64,000 nt of DNA from Gnetum montanum (GCA_015680685.1 MNCI01000556.1:1449674-1513673); one strand, 5' to 3'. Positions 23,239 to 35,910 are shown, numbered from the stretch's first letter. The notes: generated by a model not told the origin, from the letters alone. Numbers and translations are program-made.

Positions 23239-24725
23239 TATAATGGCCAAGAACATCGATGGCTAAAATTACTGAGGTGTCAATGGGCACACAAACTTAA
23301 ACCTGCCTCCATGCAAGGACCTTACTAAAAAATTGACATAGAACACCCAAAATAGGGACTTTGACATTGGGAGCTGGGGGGATGGCTGCCAATAGGAGGT
23401 GGCATGATTTGTTAAAATGCCATCATGAAAAAATGAAAATGGTGCTTAGTATTGAGTTTTTCCCATGACACAATGTGAAAAGTGTAGTCATGAAATCGGG
23501 ATGAATGTAGTAAAGGGTTTTGATTGAAACAAGGATGCCAACCTATGAAGACTACTGCCCGAGTGTAGTACAATGTGACTGCACATGGAAAATGCAAGAA
23601 AAGTGAAAAGAATGCAAATAAAATGCAAGGAATAGGAGAGAGAAATGAAATACTACCCCAAATGGAAGCATAGTTAACTCCAAAAGGGGTTCAAAAGGTA
23701 TGCAATGTACAATAGTCACAATGGGAGTAAGTTGGTCACTGCGGTGTATTGTGTGGTGTTTTGTAGGGGTGCAATGGGGTTGCAGTGGACCATGATGTGC
23801 AAATTTTCCTCTCTACTGGTGTGATGTGGTTTAGGTTTCATTTTTCCAAGAAGCTAAGTTTTGAATGCTAAGATGCTCGATGCTAAATGAAAATGCCAAC
23901 CCCCTAAAATGTTGGGGTGCATGGGTATTTATAGGGCTAGGGTTAGCCCAAAATTTAGATCAAGTGCCATGTGGTAGAGCAGTAGGTGGGACTATGCTCT
24001 GGGGTGATTAGGACTATGCTCACCCCAACTATTCTCTAGTGTTAAGCTTTGTGATGTTGAGTAGTATCATAGCTTTAATGGAGTTTGTGAAGCTAAGAAA
24101 CTATGACTACGCTACCCAGGTACATGAAGAAGATCATAAATTACCTGAAAAGATGTAAACAATGCTAAAAATGTGACTTTCAAAGACCATTTTCTAGTTC
24201 TACTTTCTAAAGCGTAACTATAATTTTTGAGAATTGGGGGATGAAAAAATGCCAAATGTTGCTGATAAAGTGATGCTAGAGTTAATGCGAATGCCAATGT
24301 TGAGGTGTGGGGGCCTTTGGAGGTTGTTCCTACCATCTATGCTGACTACCCTCTGGAGTGTAGTTCCAGACTTAGGCAAAATGTGGTAAAAAACTATCAA
24401 AATTAGCAAAATGTGGCTAAGTGTTGACTAAACTCTAGGGGAGTCTGACTATGCTCCTAGGCATAGTGAGTGTAGGCTCAACACTTGGAAAAATTCATGC
24501 AAAATCTAGCTTCTAGATTGACTATGCTAACTATGCTCTAGAGAGTATTTAGGAGGTGTAGTCCGAATAGTTAGAAAATTCTACAAAATCTAGCATCTAG
24601 GGCTAACTATCCTAACTACACTCTAGGGTGTAGTCCCAGCAATGGGGAGCATAGTCTCAACACTTTGAAAAATGTAAGAAAATCTGTAGTCGAGAGGTTG
24701 AATTCAAAAATTTTGTGGTATTTGA
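23239..24725 (-). mobile_element. Element 1 5' LTR
   Basis: Homologous to 16,022-17,582 over most of its length. A minus-strand CCCTATAAATACCC box is centred at 23,926-23,933. Between it and the LTR start lie about six repeats around CTCTAGAG or CTCTGG-GTGTAGT (23,995, 24,190, 24,345, 24,428, 24,530, 24,610), forming a U3 array. The LTR end next to the primer site is near 23,239. Confidence 0.7.
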
Positions 24726-25360
24726 AATACCATTTAAAGGACAAACAAAGAAAAATAGAGTTGAAATAAGACAAAAAATTAACATATAAGGATGTATAAG
24801 AGACATAGAAAGTCAACAAGGTTATCAAGGTAACATATTTCTAAAAACAAGATAAAACATTATTTAATAAGGAAAAAATAAAGCAAAATAGGTTATATAT
24901 AATAAAAATTGATTAATATAGGCTAAAAATAATTAGGTTTTGCTCGTTCTAGGCCTTAGGAGGCCATATTTTAAGGCTAAAAATATATTAGGTGAGTTTA
25001 AGCATCAATTAAGGCTATTTTTGGGCTATTTGGATTCAAAAATAAAGTCTTTTGAGGCTTCCATAGTAGGCTCAATGTGGAAACTAAGGAAAATAGGTTT
25101 TTGGGGTGTTTAGATGTCAAAAATTTAGGTTCTAGGACCTTCACAAGGTAGCATAGGATCGAATCCATCAAAATCGGGCATTTTGAAGGTCTGTAAATGT
25201 AAAAAAGTAAGTTCAAATAAAAGAGGGATTTTATCATGGTGAACCAAATAAAATCAAAAATAAGTTCAAATATGATCAAATAGGAAACTAGAGTCCAAAT
25301 GTAGAACTTGTGCATCTCCCAGCTTGGTTCTGAGGTAATTTCAGGTCATTTCAGAGTTAA
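24726..25360. other. AT-rich flank with one family motif, no gene
   Basis: There is no supported gene. A GTTCTAGGCCTTAGGAGGCCATATTTTAAGG stretch near 24,940-24,970 resembles the family motif. That fits the idea that Element 1 split an older relative whose left part is at 13.6-15.9 kb. Confidence 0.4.
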
Positions 25361-25369
25361 TAGGTGTTT

Positions 25370-28050
25370 AAATGACTTTCCCCCATTTTTCCACATTAGG
25401 AATAGTATCCTAAATATCAAAGGTAAGGGGATTCTTATTAAATAATGTTAGAGTGATTTTGGGGCCCTTTGACAAGGTTTCTAGGCCTCTATGACTATAG
25501 ACTTTGATTATATAAGATTTTGGCTAATTTTGGATAGATTTGAAGGTTGTTTATGGGTACTTAAGGTCTTGCCCCCTCATCCCCCCCCCCCCCCCTCCAC
25601 GCCCCCCTAGTTACACACTAGGAAAGTTCGTCTAGCATGGAACAATGGGGAGAATAGGATTTTAATATTTAAATGAGGTCAAACAAGTAAAATCTTAAGG
25701 CTCTGATGTCCTAGGCTTCTCTGATGTAGATCTTTGTCTTCTAAGAGTGCCATCTTATTTCCAAGAGCAACTTCCCCCCTTGTTTCCATGCTAGAAAATT
25801 TACTCCAATGTGAAAAATCAAGAATGATAGATCTAGGATAATTTGTATTACAATCAGCTATGCATGTTACTTTTTTGGATTTTTTGGGGTAAAGGGCTAT
25901 GTATCTCTACCAAACGTTGGTAGTTTTCAGCATCCCTAAGTGGTTTTTTGGCTTCCCCATTTGTTCCATGCTAGGATAGAGAGCTTAGCATGAAAAAATA
26001 AGTGGGAATGAATTATTGGCCATCTAGGATTAGGTTTATAAAGTTTAAGGGCTCAAATGTCTATTGCCAAGGTTTTAGAGTGCATGAAAGGTTAGTTGAT
26101 GTCATTCTAAGGTGTGTATGAGCTTCAAACAAGTCTCCCCTTGACTTTCCACATCGAAGATACCATCTTCAGTGTGGAAAAAGGGATCCAGAGCATGGAA
26201 GAACTATGAAACTTATAGTTAGACTAATTTTAACTTCAATCAACTATGCATGTCAACTTCTAGGGTTGTTGAGGTCGAGGACTAGGATTTGCTATCAAAT
26301 TTTGGTAATTTTGAGTATTTCTAAGTTTTCTTTGATATATCCTCTTCTTTTTGCACTAACGATAGTATGCTTCACATGGAAGAATGGAGGGAAATATATT
26401 TTCATGTTTTTTCTTCATTTTCAATCATGCATGTATCTCTCTAGGTTGCTAGTGATGATAGTCAATGCCAAGTGTTAAAACTTGGTTGTCTTGAAGGTTG
26501 ATGAGTGGTTTTGGACTTCCTCCAATTTTTCCATGCTAGGATTTGATTCACACCATGGAAAATTGGGGGCCAAGATTTTTGATATTTATGGTCACTTTCG
26601 ATCATGCATACATGTTCATACAGTTGCTAGTGTCAACAGTTAAAATCTGATATCAAAACTTGGGTGTTTTAATGGTCACTAGGTAACTTTTTGGCTTTAC
26701 CCCCTTTTTCTATGTAAGGGATTCCATGATTTATGTGAATAATTTGGGGGAAACTATTTTAGTCCTCTATGGTCACTTTCAAACATGCATGCAGGCTTCT
26801 ATGGTTATTGTTGTCGATTATTGCTACTTCATGATAAATTTTGGTTGTTTCAAGGATTTCTAGGTAATTTCTAGGCTTTCCCCCATTTTTCACACTAGGG
26901 CTTCCATGCACAACATGGAAAATTAGGGAAAATTATTTTTCTCCTTTATGATCACTTTTGGACATGCATGCAAGCTTCTAAGGTTGCTAATGTCAACTTC
27001 TATTACTTGATGTCAAAATTTCATTATTTCAAGGATTTCTAGGTAATGTTTGGGCTTCCACTCCTTTTTCCCTGTTGGGGATTCCATGCTCAACATGGAA
27101 AATTAATGGAAAGCTTTTTAATGATTTTTTATTGATCTTACTATGCATGAGTGCTCATAGGATTACTGGCATTGGCCATCAGTGCCTAAGATCAAGATTT
27201 GGCTGTTTCAGGGGCTGTGAGGGGTTTTTAGGCTTTCCCCTTTTTTTCCATGCTAACGGTCAAAGGCTTAGCATGGAAGAGGTTCCCTTCAATGAGAAAA
27301 GTTGGATCTAGGACAAATCAACAACCAATCAACCATGCATGTCATCCTCCAAGGTTGCTAGTGTCGATGGTCAATGTTGGGTGTCAATATTTGATAATTT
27401 GCAAGCTTCTAAGCACCTCATGAAATCTCCCACCATTCCTCCATACTAGAAATCATGGCCTTAATGTGGATGAAATGGGAATGATATTTTTATATCATTT
27501 TAAAATAATTTTGAAGCTTCTAAAAGCTCTATAGGATTTTGGTAGGGTCTCGGGGTCACCTAGCATCAAGAAATGGTCATTAGGTCATCCATTTAGGTCA
27601 TTTTTAGCTTGCCCCCATATATCCACGTTGAGGCTAAAAGGCTTAGAAATGAAGAAGCCTCCCCCATCATGGAACACATCAAATCCTAGATTTCAATCAA
27701 TTTTGACTAGGTTTCATGAGGTTCCAGGGCTACTAGAGATGCTTGGAGGAGTTCTAGGTCATGTGGGGTCCAATTTGAGGTCCAACTTATTATACATGAG
27801 TGTTGGAAAGAAAGAGTGAGAGTTATTCCCCTTCTTCCAATTTAGGCACTATTGTCTTAGCATTGAAATCTATGGTACTTAGAATTGCTCATGTTTTTCC
27901 CAATTTTGGAAACTTGCGATTGAAAAAGGTAGGTTTGGGTTACCAGAAATAGAAATATATCTATAAATATAATGCATTTGTAAAATGATAAACATTCTTC
28001 CACACTGGGAAAGTATTCCTAGTGTGGATGCATGGCAGTAAGGTTGCTAT
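25370..28050. repeat. ~180-bp tandem array with a hairpin in each unit
   Basis: About 14 diverged units recur every ~175-195 bp, with anchors near 25,385, 25,598, 25,774, 25,956, 26,133, 26,338, 26,521, 26,701, 26,881, 27,061, 27,241, 27,431, 27,614 and 27,990. Each has a GGCTT-CCCC-TTTTCCATGCTAGG block, then an inverted copy (CTTAGCATGGAAAA or CATGGAAAATT), then ATGCATGCAT-CTTCTAGGTTGCTAGTG. The best hairpin is at 27,246-27,255 paired with 27,269-27,278 (TTCCATGCTA / TAGCATGGAA, 10 of 10). No protein is encoded. A C15 run at 25,581-25,595 lies in an early unit. Confidence 0.8.
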
Positions 28051-28459
28051 AATGTTTTAACTGTCAAAATTGATGAAAATCTCAATGTTGATGAAAGTTT
28101 TGATTAAAAGTGAAGGTGTAGGGAGGGGTTCACAATTCAAAAATTCAAAAACTGAAAATTTCACTTATTTCCCATCCAAAATCATTGTGAACTAGACTTT
28201 CCCCTCTTTTTCTTCCATGCACTTGTAGTTATGAGGCACTAGATTAGTAGCTAGGGTTTCGTTTAGGTTTTAGAAGGGTTTTATATATTATATTTTGTAA
28301 TTTTTGATCATAACTATAATTACATAGCAAAAAAAAATTGGTAAAGGTTACTATAGTAACCACAACCAATATTCAACTTGGAAGCCTCCTATCTCCCTTG
28401 CAGCTAGCATAGAATTCCTATCTTCTCCAAATATCCATCTTCCTTAGCATTGAGCCTAC

Positions 28460-30570
28460 CATGTCATCCAAATAGAGAGGAGGAAAGAGAAAAAATCCCA
28501 AGATCAAAAGGATAAATGAGCATTCCAGGAAGTTGTTACAGGTTCCTAAGCCTATCTCTCTTCAATCCCCATCTATCACTGCTCCAAGGTAAGCAATTCT
28601 ACCTATTTTTGCCTTTATTTCTTGTGATTTTTTTAGTTTTTGGCTTTCTAGATGTTAAGGCTATTTTAAAAGATATAATCTAGTAGAGGGATTAAAATGG
28701 AGTTTTGATAAAATACAATCTCCTAATTTGGCTACTTCCATGTAGATCTATATTTTTTTTATTGCCTTAGCTTTTGTAGATTTTATTTTGAAAATAAGGT
28801 TTGTTGTTTTATGTTTTTTTCTCAATATCTTGGGGTATGACAATTTTTTTCATATATAGGCCTTGGAATTTATTCAAATTAAATTTTAAGAAAATTCTAC
28901 ACCATTATTTTGGTGTGAATTTAAATTGGTTTTAATGGTTTCTATTATTTCAACCATTTTAATGGTTTTTTCTATGAAAAGCAAGAAAGTTTGTGTATTT
29001 TTTCTTGGTAAACTAGCTTAACATTTGTAAAATTAAAGTTCATAAGTTTGTAGTGCTTTTTCTAAGCTTTCCTATGGTTGTTTTCTCATTTAATTTGACT
29101 TTGACATAAGGAAGTTATGGTTGCTTTTCTAACATTGTGCAGTTAGATTGTTTATGTCACTTTTTTAATTTCATATATATTTATGAAATTTTTATAAGAA
29201 AATGGAAATTTTTTTGCTATTTTCTAGTCATAGTTGCATAGGCTATGGCTTTATCTTTTCAACAGAGGTGGAATCACTCAAACTCAACTTAAAATAAATT
29301 TTTAATGAATTTTTTGCTATGGCTATGTGAATCAAGGCAAAACTCACAGTTGTAGTACATTACCCAAAATAGAAGTGGTTTATATGCTTAATTTTTATTT
29401 TTTCTAGAAAAGTAAAGATTTTCTATTTTAACTAAGTTTTTACTATGGATACATGAGTTTTTCTAAGTTTATCGTGCTTTCTTGTAAATTTGTTCATAGT
29501 TTAGATGTTTTCTCCAAATCTATGAATGCTTTGCATAAGTTAGATGTTTTCTTTTTTGAAAACTTATTCTTTAGTTTTTTAATCATGCATAATATAGATG
29601 ATTTTCTAAATTTATACATAATTTAAAATAAGATATAATTTTGGCTATAAAGGGTATAAAATATGGTAACAATGCTTTTATGGAATTTCTTAAGCTAATT
29701 TAGATAAACATCCAAGATCTTTTTACATAAGCTAATTTCACCTCTGGCTTAGGAAGTTTTTACTAAATTTTTTGAGAAATTATAATTGGTCATGATGTAA
29801 GGTTATGCAAGTTTTTGATAATTTTTTCTTGTGGAATTACTTAGATTAATTTAGATAAACACCTAAAAGCTTTTTATAGAAGCTAATTTCACCTTTAGCT
29901 ATACGTTTTATCTAAATTTGCTAAGTAACTCCAGTAGGTTGCATTATTTTTACTTTGAAAGGTTTTAATTATGCATTTTATGTAATTCCTTAATAATATT
30001 TAGATAAAAACCTTACAACATTTTACAAAGGTTAATTCCACCTTCAACTAGGATGTTTTCCTAACCTAATAAGAAATTCTAATTGGTAACAATGTTTTTG
30101 TTTTGTTTCATGCAAGGTCTTCTTCAACCCTATCCTCATCATAGTGGAGCTTGTTGGTATTTTGTGCTACATTGGTCATCCCAAGACCAATAATCCACCA
30201 CATGAAATTCCCTTTGGAAACCTTTTTTTGTGGTTTTTTGGCTTTGGCAAGGGACTTCCTTACCTACCTTTTTAGGAACTTCACTATGATCTGGTGGTTA
30301 CACTTGTCCGTAGATGTAGTTGGGGTCATTTTGGAGACCCTGTTACCTCAAGTGTCTAGCCTAATTACTAGGTATATTAATAATAGGCTATTTCCTAAGA
30401 CTAAAGGGGACTAATAGATGCCATAAGTTTGCATTACCTTTCAAAGATCTGGATGAGGCTAGAGTACAATTAATATAATATTGACAATACTCTAATGATG
30501 GCACATAGAGCCCACAAATTATTCCAAAATCCACTTGGCACCATGTATCATATATATGGATAAACATGAT
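28460..30570 (+). pseudogene. spliced HAD/FCP1-phosphatase-like pseudogene, copy 1
   Basis: A short Lys/Arg-rich first exon (ATG at 28,460, one early stop) ends at a good donor, AAG|GTAAGC (28,589). A 1.5-kb T-rich intron ends TTTCATGCAAG at 30,116. The next exon reads, across one frame shift, PILIIVELVGILCY, an RNFTMIWW-LSVD segment and VILETLLP. At 30,480 follows IDNTLMMAHRAHKLFQNPLGT. This order resembles FCP1/NLI-interacting-factor HAD phosphatases: DxDGxL strand, a GxREFLxFxFxxFxVxIWS helix-strand, then TLLIDDSPxKxxxNPxxT. The catalytic acidic residues are lost in both places. Copy 2 at 49.6-50.0 kb agrees with it. Identification rests on motif order only. Confidence 0.45.
29690..30110. 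repeat. ~150-bp tandem repeat in the intron, three copies
   Basis: Three diverged copies of a TTTAGATAAACA-C-AA-CTTTTTA-A-AAGCTAATT-CACCTT unit start near 29,695, 29,845 and 29,995. They lie in the 3' half of the proposed intron. No coding potential is seen. Confidence 0.65.
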
Positions 30571-31108
30571 TATTATAATGTTTTTATGGTTTTGGTGTAA
30601 TTACCTTACCTAACTTCATTAATTTAACTTCTTCCAGGTACAAGGTCAATGATCAAGGCTTGATCATCAATGATCAAATCCTAGTAGAGTCTTAAACTAC
30701 TTTGGATAATTTAGCAAGGGTTTCCAAATTAGAGTTGTTATGTATCAATACTTAAGAAGGGAATTTGATGAATATGCCACCAAGTTTAACCTTGTATACA
30801 AAAAGTGCAAGAATGATAAAATGATGCACAACTAGTGGGTAGATGTCGATAGCATGGATTAGACCCTTGTACCTGGAACGTCTACATTCCAGAAAAAAAG
30901 GTTGAATGTATATTTTATAGTGTTTTATGGATTTAAGTGTTTATTGGTTTCCTTGGTTGTTGAAATTGTTCATATGGATGCTAACCTTTGGCTCATAGGA
31001 CCTTCCACTTCAACTGATGTCACTATAACCTTTCACATTCATCTCATGAGGATACGCTCATCCTAATGTTTGCTGATGTGACATTAGCATAAGAGTGGCT
31101 AAAGGGAT
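30571..31108. other. flank between HAD-like pseudogene and Element 2
   Basis: A plus-strand stretch FDEYATKFNLVYKKCKNDKM (30,757-30,820) looks coding but carries stops on both sides and is not recognised. There is no other feature. The last five bases, GGGAT (31,104-31,108), are the expected left half of Element 2's target duplication; the right half is outside the window. Confidence 0.35.
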
Positions 31109-33011
31109 TGTGACATCCAAAAATTTTGGTCTCTAGAACACTAAGAAGTCAGTGAGCATATACCATAACCTTAAATCTATGCAAGGATTATGATAGAAAA
31201 TGGAAGTGAGGTGCCCTGAACAATCTAATCAATCAAATAGGGACTTATGTGGTATTTGAGCTACCATATGTCAAAGGGGTTTATAGTGCATTATGTGTAG
31301 ACACCAAGATTAGCTAAGCCAAATCATAGAAAGATGTCTCAGCCTTAAAATAGTGACACAAGTATGCAAATATCTATTAAAAAAAAGAAAAATGTGTGAG
31401 GTATGCTAATAACAAAGAAAAATGGTTGGAAAAGAAATGAAATAGAGCTTGAAAATAAAGAAATGCATTGCCCCAAAACTACGAAGCATAACTTTTGCTA
31501 GACAGGAGGTGAGGATGGTACATGAAATTAGGTAGGCAGAGTGGAAGCATAGTAGTGTAGTCATAATCTTTAGGACATCTAGGATGTAGAGCTACTGGCT
31601 ACAATAGAGGTTGAACCTACTAGGTTTGCTATTGCCATGTTCTGTGGGTGCAATGTTGGACTACGTTCTAGGAGATGCCAAGGTGTGAAGCTTAGGTGCT
31701 TATGTGCGAGAGTGTTAGGGATGCTTATACAACTAAAATATCCAAAGCTCTTTTAATTTGTCAACCCTTAGAGTGCTAGATGTACGGGTATTTATAGGGC
31801 TAAGTTAAGCATGAAATGTGGATAAGCACCACATGGCATGGATGCCAAATGGCATGAGCATAGACAACGTTACCCTAACATGCTATGTTCTCATGAGAGT
31901 AGCAAAGTATTACACCTTGAAGGATAGCCATGGGTACCTAGAGACTATTGAACTATGACTACACTACAGGGATTGCATGTGGTAGAGTCTAAGAAACCAA
32001 AATATACTTGCAAATATTATACAAATAATGTTGCTTGGAGACTACATCTTCCCCTTCTTTAAGCAGGGTCAAGTGTAGGAATAATTTTGGGGACCAATGG
32101 TGGTGAAAAGGAAATGCAAACTACTAATCTTGGTTGCTAGAGGGATGTTGGAGCTGAAACAAAGGCCGATGCCAAGTTTTGGAGGCTTTTGAAGGGTATT
32201 GAAGGCTTTTCTCTAGTGTCAAGCTAACTATGCTCTAGAGTGTAACACAGCACTTAGTGAAAATTTGCAAAATTTTGATGTCTCACATTGGTTACATTGG
32301 CTACACTAGGGAGCATAGTAGGTATACTTAGCTAAATTTTGATGAAATATATAATCTTCCTTCATGGTACGCTAGCTACGCTATGGGGTGAAGTAGGCAA
32401 GAAAGCCTGAGCAGTTAGGAAATGTGGCAAATGTGTCCTTCATGTTGAGCTAGCTTGACAAATTCTTGTCCAATACTTAGGAAAAACTAGGCATTGGAAC
32501 CTATGTCATGCTTACTATGTTATGAAGTGTAGCATAGTGTGACAATCCAAAAGATAGAAAATTTGCTGATCTATTTTCCATCCTAAGAAATTTTAATAGT
32601 CTCTAGTCTAGTACTTGGGTGTGCTGGCTACTAGGGCATCTGTCAAGCTAGGTATGTTGGGGAGTGTAGCAAGCATGACAACCTAGGAGATAGAAAATTT
32701 TCTGACCTATTTCATCCATCCTAAGCAACCCTTGGTGACTTCTAGCTTGAAACTTGGGTAAACTAGCCATGGAAGTGTGTGCTACGTTGGCTATGCTAGG
32801 GAGTGTTGTAGGTAGACTAAAAGTGTAACAAGACACTTAGAAAAAAATTTCATGGCACTACTATTGATACTTAAAAAAATCTTGAAAAATAGGGCTTAAT
32901 GTGTGCTACGCTAGAGGGTGTAATACTAGACTTAGAAAAAATTTGCCATGTTTTGACACTTAGACAAATTTACTGTTGAAGATTTCAAACCTTGAAATTG
33001 GTGGTGTTTCA
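31109..33011 (-). mobile_element. Element 2 3' LTR
   Basis: Plus-strand ends are TGTGACATCC and GGTGTTTCA, giving a minus-strand LTR TGAAACACC...GGATGTCACA with proper TG/CA ends. A minus TATA box (CCCTATAAATACCC) is at 31,789-31,796. The U3 part (32,210-32,950) is a loose array of GCTACG-T-GGGAGTGTAG and ACTTAG-AAAA-TTT blocks spaced ~70-110 bp. It matches 58,042-58,530 at its 3' end and Element 1 LTRs more distantly. Confidence 0.75.
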
Positions 33012-34600
33012 TTGGACACTCTTTGTTAATGTCTGGAGGATTGGCCTAATAGACATTGACAAAGAATATGAAACATCATGGTAAACACGACACCCACACT
33101 GCTTATCATTATCTAATTAGATAATGCTTCACTATGCTTGAGAGTGCTTATGAGAATAGAGTATGGCAAGGAATAGGTTAGGGGGATGGGTCAATGGACA
33201 ATGGATGAAGAGGATGTTCATTGTATAGGTAGCTATAGGATGTAGCATTATGATCACTTATCTCCAATGCATGATCCCTCATTGAAGTGATTATGAGTGA
33301 GTTAGCATGTAGGGGTGGCCTCCCCTTAGGATATTGACTCCTCATTGGAGTGCTTTTGAGATGGTTGATCCAGGGCTGGACTAGTTGCAAAACAACAACA
33401 TTACTATTTTACTTGGGCATTTATTTTGTTTCATTCTTCTTTTTCTCTTGGTTATATATATATATATATTATCTCTCTTTTCTTTTGTTCTTTTTCTTTC
33501 TCTTCTATTTATTTTTTTTTGAAAGATGTTTTGTTGTTGGGTGAACTACACATCACTTAACAAAATTTTCTTAGAGGCAATGACATCATGTTTATAGGAT
33601 AGGTGTTTCATCCCCAAGATGAGTTATGTTACATACACATGGATATTTTACTAGCCCACAAAGATACACCATGGGATGAGTTTTGTTATGTCCATCACGA
33701 GTTTAGCAATTGACTATAGGAAAGGTTCCATGTGCATCAAGGACACTCATAGGGAGTGTGGAAGAATGCAAGATTAAGAGGTAGAGGTGAACTGTCTTAA
33801 AGGGGTAGTAGGGATGTGCACTCTTAAATAGCTTAGTGAGTTAAAGTAAACAGATTGAAGCACTGTGGTGACCTACCATTGCAATGAAATGTATCTTTTG
33901 AACAACATGATGGAGGCTTCATCTTGCAAACACAACATAGAGAAAATAAGAGAAAAAAACCACACCATGTGGGATGCAGGAAACGTCTTGTTTGCAAGGG
34001 CACTCTAAGGGTCATGAGTGTTTTGTTAGTTATAGGTGCATGTAGTGCCAAAGTAGGAAGGCTAGTGTAGGCATCATTGGTAGTAGCCTCCAAAAGCTTT
34101 GGTAGCTACATAGAAGTGAGCAACCAGGTGGCTAAAGGCATTATCGATATAGGTGCTTAGGAGTTCTTATCAAAGACAATAGCTAAAAAGCCTAGTATCA
34201 TGACAAAAAGTCATGGTGTTGGATTCTTTTTTGAGCTTAAGAAATGGTGAGGGCTATAGGATGGTAGTGTTGTTGCTAGGCCACTGTACCTTTTCTTCTT
34301 CGATGAGTGATGTTGATGGTGAGGGCTCCATCCATGATGATTGAAGATGGTGGTGGTAGCTCTAGAAGGTCAACAAGATGCCAAAAGGAATCTCTAGAAT
34401 ATCAGCAAGATACTCAGGATGGTGATACTACAAATGCTCTAGAGTATTTTTTCTTACCGATGTGAACTTCATGCTAAAACTACAATTACCCACCCCACCC
34501 TACCCAAGAGGTGTGGGCAAACAATGGATTATTGAAAGTATTCTCACTCAATTGTCTATAGACCTACATGTGCCAAACTATGAATGCTAAAGTACAAACA
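33012..34600 (-). other. Element 2 3' untranslated region
   Basis: This stretch is homologous in order to 17,583-18,735 of Element 1. Shared parts are a CTCTTTGTTAA sequence beside the LTR, a block around GGCCTAATAGACATTG, the (TA)9/pyrimidine tract at 33,455-33,530 and a GCATCTTGCAAACACAACA-like block near 33,920. No protein is supported on either strand. Confidence 0.55.
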
Positions 34601-34614
34601 TAAATTTAGATATT

Positions 34615-34855
34615 GGTAGACTACATGCTATACTAATTTAAGGTCCTAGCAGACCATGAAACTAGTTTAAGATCTGATCAAATCATGATGCACTAGTTTA
34701 AGGCCCTAGCAGCCCATTGTGCTAGTTTAACATCATAGTAGATAGTGGATGGCTAGTTTAAGGCCATTGCAGACCATGCTATGGGTGCTAGTTTAATTTC
34801 ATAGTGGATTTTCTATACTAGTTTAATGTCATAGCAAACATTCACTTACCTTACT
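34615..34855. repeat. CTAGTTTAAGGCC motif array
   Basis: About seven copies of the ~35-bp motif (CTAGTTTAAGGCCCTAGCAGCCCAT and variants) lie between integrase and the 3' untranslated region of Element 2, the same position as 13,690-13,795 after the older integrase. Confidence 0.75.
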
Positions 34856-34879
34856 TTGTCATTAATAGGGCATTGTGCA

Positions 34880-35910
34880 CTAGGCATAGTACAACTTTAG
34901 GTATGAGTGGTTAATTGGATTGGAAAACTCATTACCATCTAGATTAGTAAGCTTGAATGCTCCATTGTTATAGGCCTTTCTAACCAAGAGAGGCCTTTCC
35001 TAATTAGCTGAGAATTGGTCTACGAGCTGTCAAATGACCTTAAGGACTAGGTCCCCCTTCTTGATTAGGCATTAATGTTGATTGTAATGGTGATTTTTAT
35101 ATTTCTTTTCTTGGTACCACTCAATGCGACCAATTTTTTGCATGCACTCCTCCTCCATAGAGTTAAGGTTGATGATTCTCAACTTGTTGTTCTAAACCTC
35201 ATCATTCAAGGTGAAGAGGATCATATGGAGCAATGGGACTTGTAGTTCAAGAGGCAACATTGCTTTAGTTCCATACATAAGATTATATGGTGTCTTACCT
35301 ATTGTTATTTTGCATGTTGTGCAGGCCCATAGCATGTAGACTAGTTTTTTGTGTCATCGTTGGTTCCTATCACTAAGCATCCTCTTTAGAAGATTGATGA
35401 CGACTTTGTTTGTAGACTCTACTTGGCCATTCACCTATGGGTAGTATGGTGATGAAAAGGAATTCTTAATGCCAAAGTGTTCGCTAAAAGCTTTAGTTTC
35501 TACACTATTAAATTGTGGCCCATTGTTTGTAACTATAGTCATAGGTAGATGAAATTGGGTCACTATTTTGTTTAGAATAAATTTCTAGACTTGTTGTGAG
35601 GATGTTTTCCTAAGGGGAATCGCTTCAATCCACTTGGTAAAGTATTTAGTTGTGGTTATGATGAAGCTATGTCCTATAGAAGATTTAGGCATTATAGGTC
35701 CTATGATATCCAAACCCCAGTGTTGGAATGACCATGTAATCTACATAATATGAAGTTTAATGGGTTGCACATACATTAGGTTATCATGTCATTGACACAC
35801 ATCAAATGTTTTGACCTTGAAAACATAATCACATTCCATGTAAGGATAATAATAACCTAGATGTCTAATTTTTGCTACCATCGCCCTTGGGGCTATGTGA
35901 CCTTTGCATA
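34880..35910 (-). pseudogene. Element 2 integrase
   Basis: The minus-strand reading is nearly continuous. The zinc-binding region is at ~35,900-35,790 (GYYYPYMECDYVFKV, second Cys pair lost). The core has GLDIIGPIMPKSSIGHSF (first catalytic Asp), YFTKWIEAIPL, TNNGPQFNS (second catalytic Asp now Asn, as functional copies read TDNGxQF) and SSPYYP-VNGQVESTN with the catalytic Glu (~35,410). A C-terminal KLTNLDGNEFSNPINHSYLK-like segment ends it. A few stops are present. In active elements it inserts the cDNA into host DNA. Confidence 0.9.

Larger units (their letters stand above)
16022..24725 (-). mobile_element. Element 1: gag-protease-only Tat-like LTR retrotransposon
   Basis: Two homologous ~1.5-kb LTRs (16,022-17,582 and 23,239-24,725) bound an internal region read on the minus strand: primer site, gag, protease, a motif cluster and a 3' untranslated region. 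No RT, RNase H or integrase motif occurs between protease and 3' region, so the element depends on other copies for replication. Candidate target-site sequences GATAT (16,017-16,021) and AATAC (24,726-24,730) match in only 3 of 5 bases, so integration borders are approximate. It seems to have landed in an older related element whose pol lies at 13.8-15.5 kb. Confidence 0.75.

Noticed and set aside
16017-24730. GATAT/AATAC as a proven target duplication for Element 1
   Set aside because: Only three of five bases agree. Two transitions could explain it, but chance could as well, so the borders are kept as approximate.
25581-25595. C15 run and the G/C runs at 13,091 and 13,313 as regulatory G-quadruplex sites
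   Set aside because: They are simple homopolymer runs in non-coding repeat DNA, and one adjoins an assembly gap. Nothing shows a role.
25370-28050. CRISPR-like or centromeric satellite array
   Set aside because: Units are diverged, ~180 bp long with no constant short repeat and variable spacers, and the window is plant nuclear DNA. Only ~14 copies are present, so a centromere role is not supported.
33350-33544. Plus-strand frame with a long Phe/Leu/Tyr stretch as a membrane protein
   Set aside because: It is only a translation of the TA microsatellite and pyrimidine tract.
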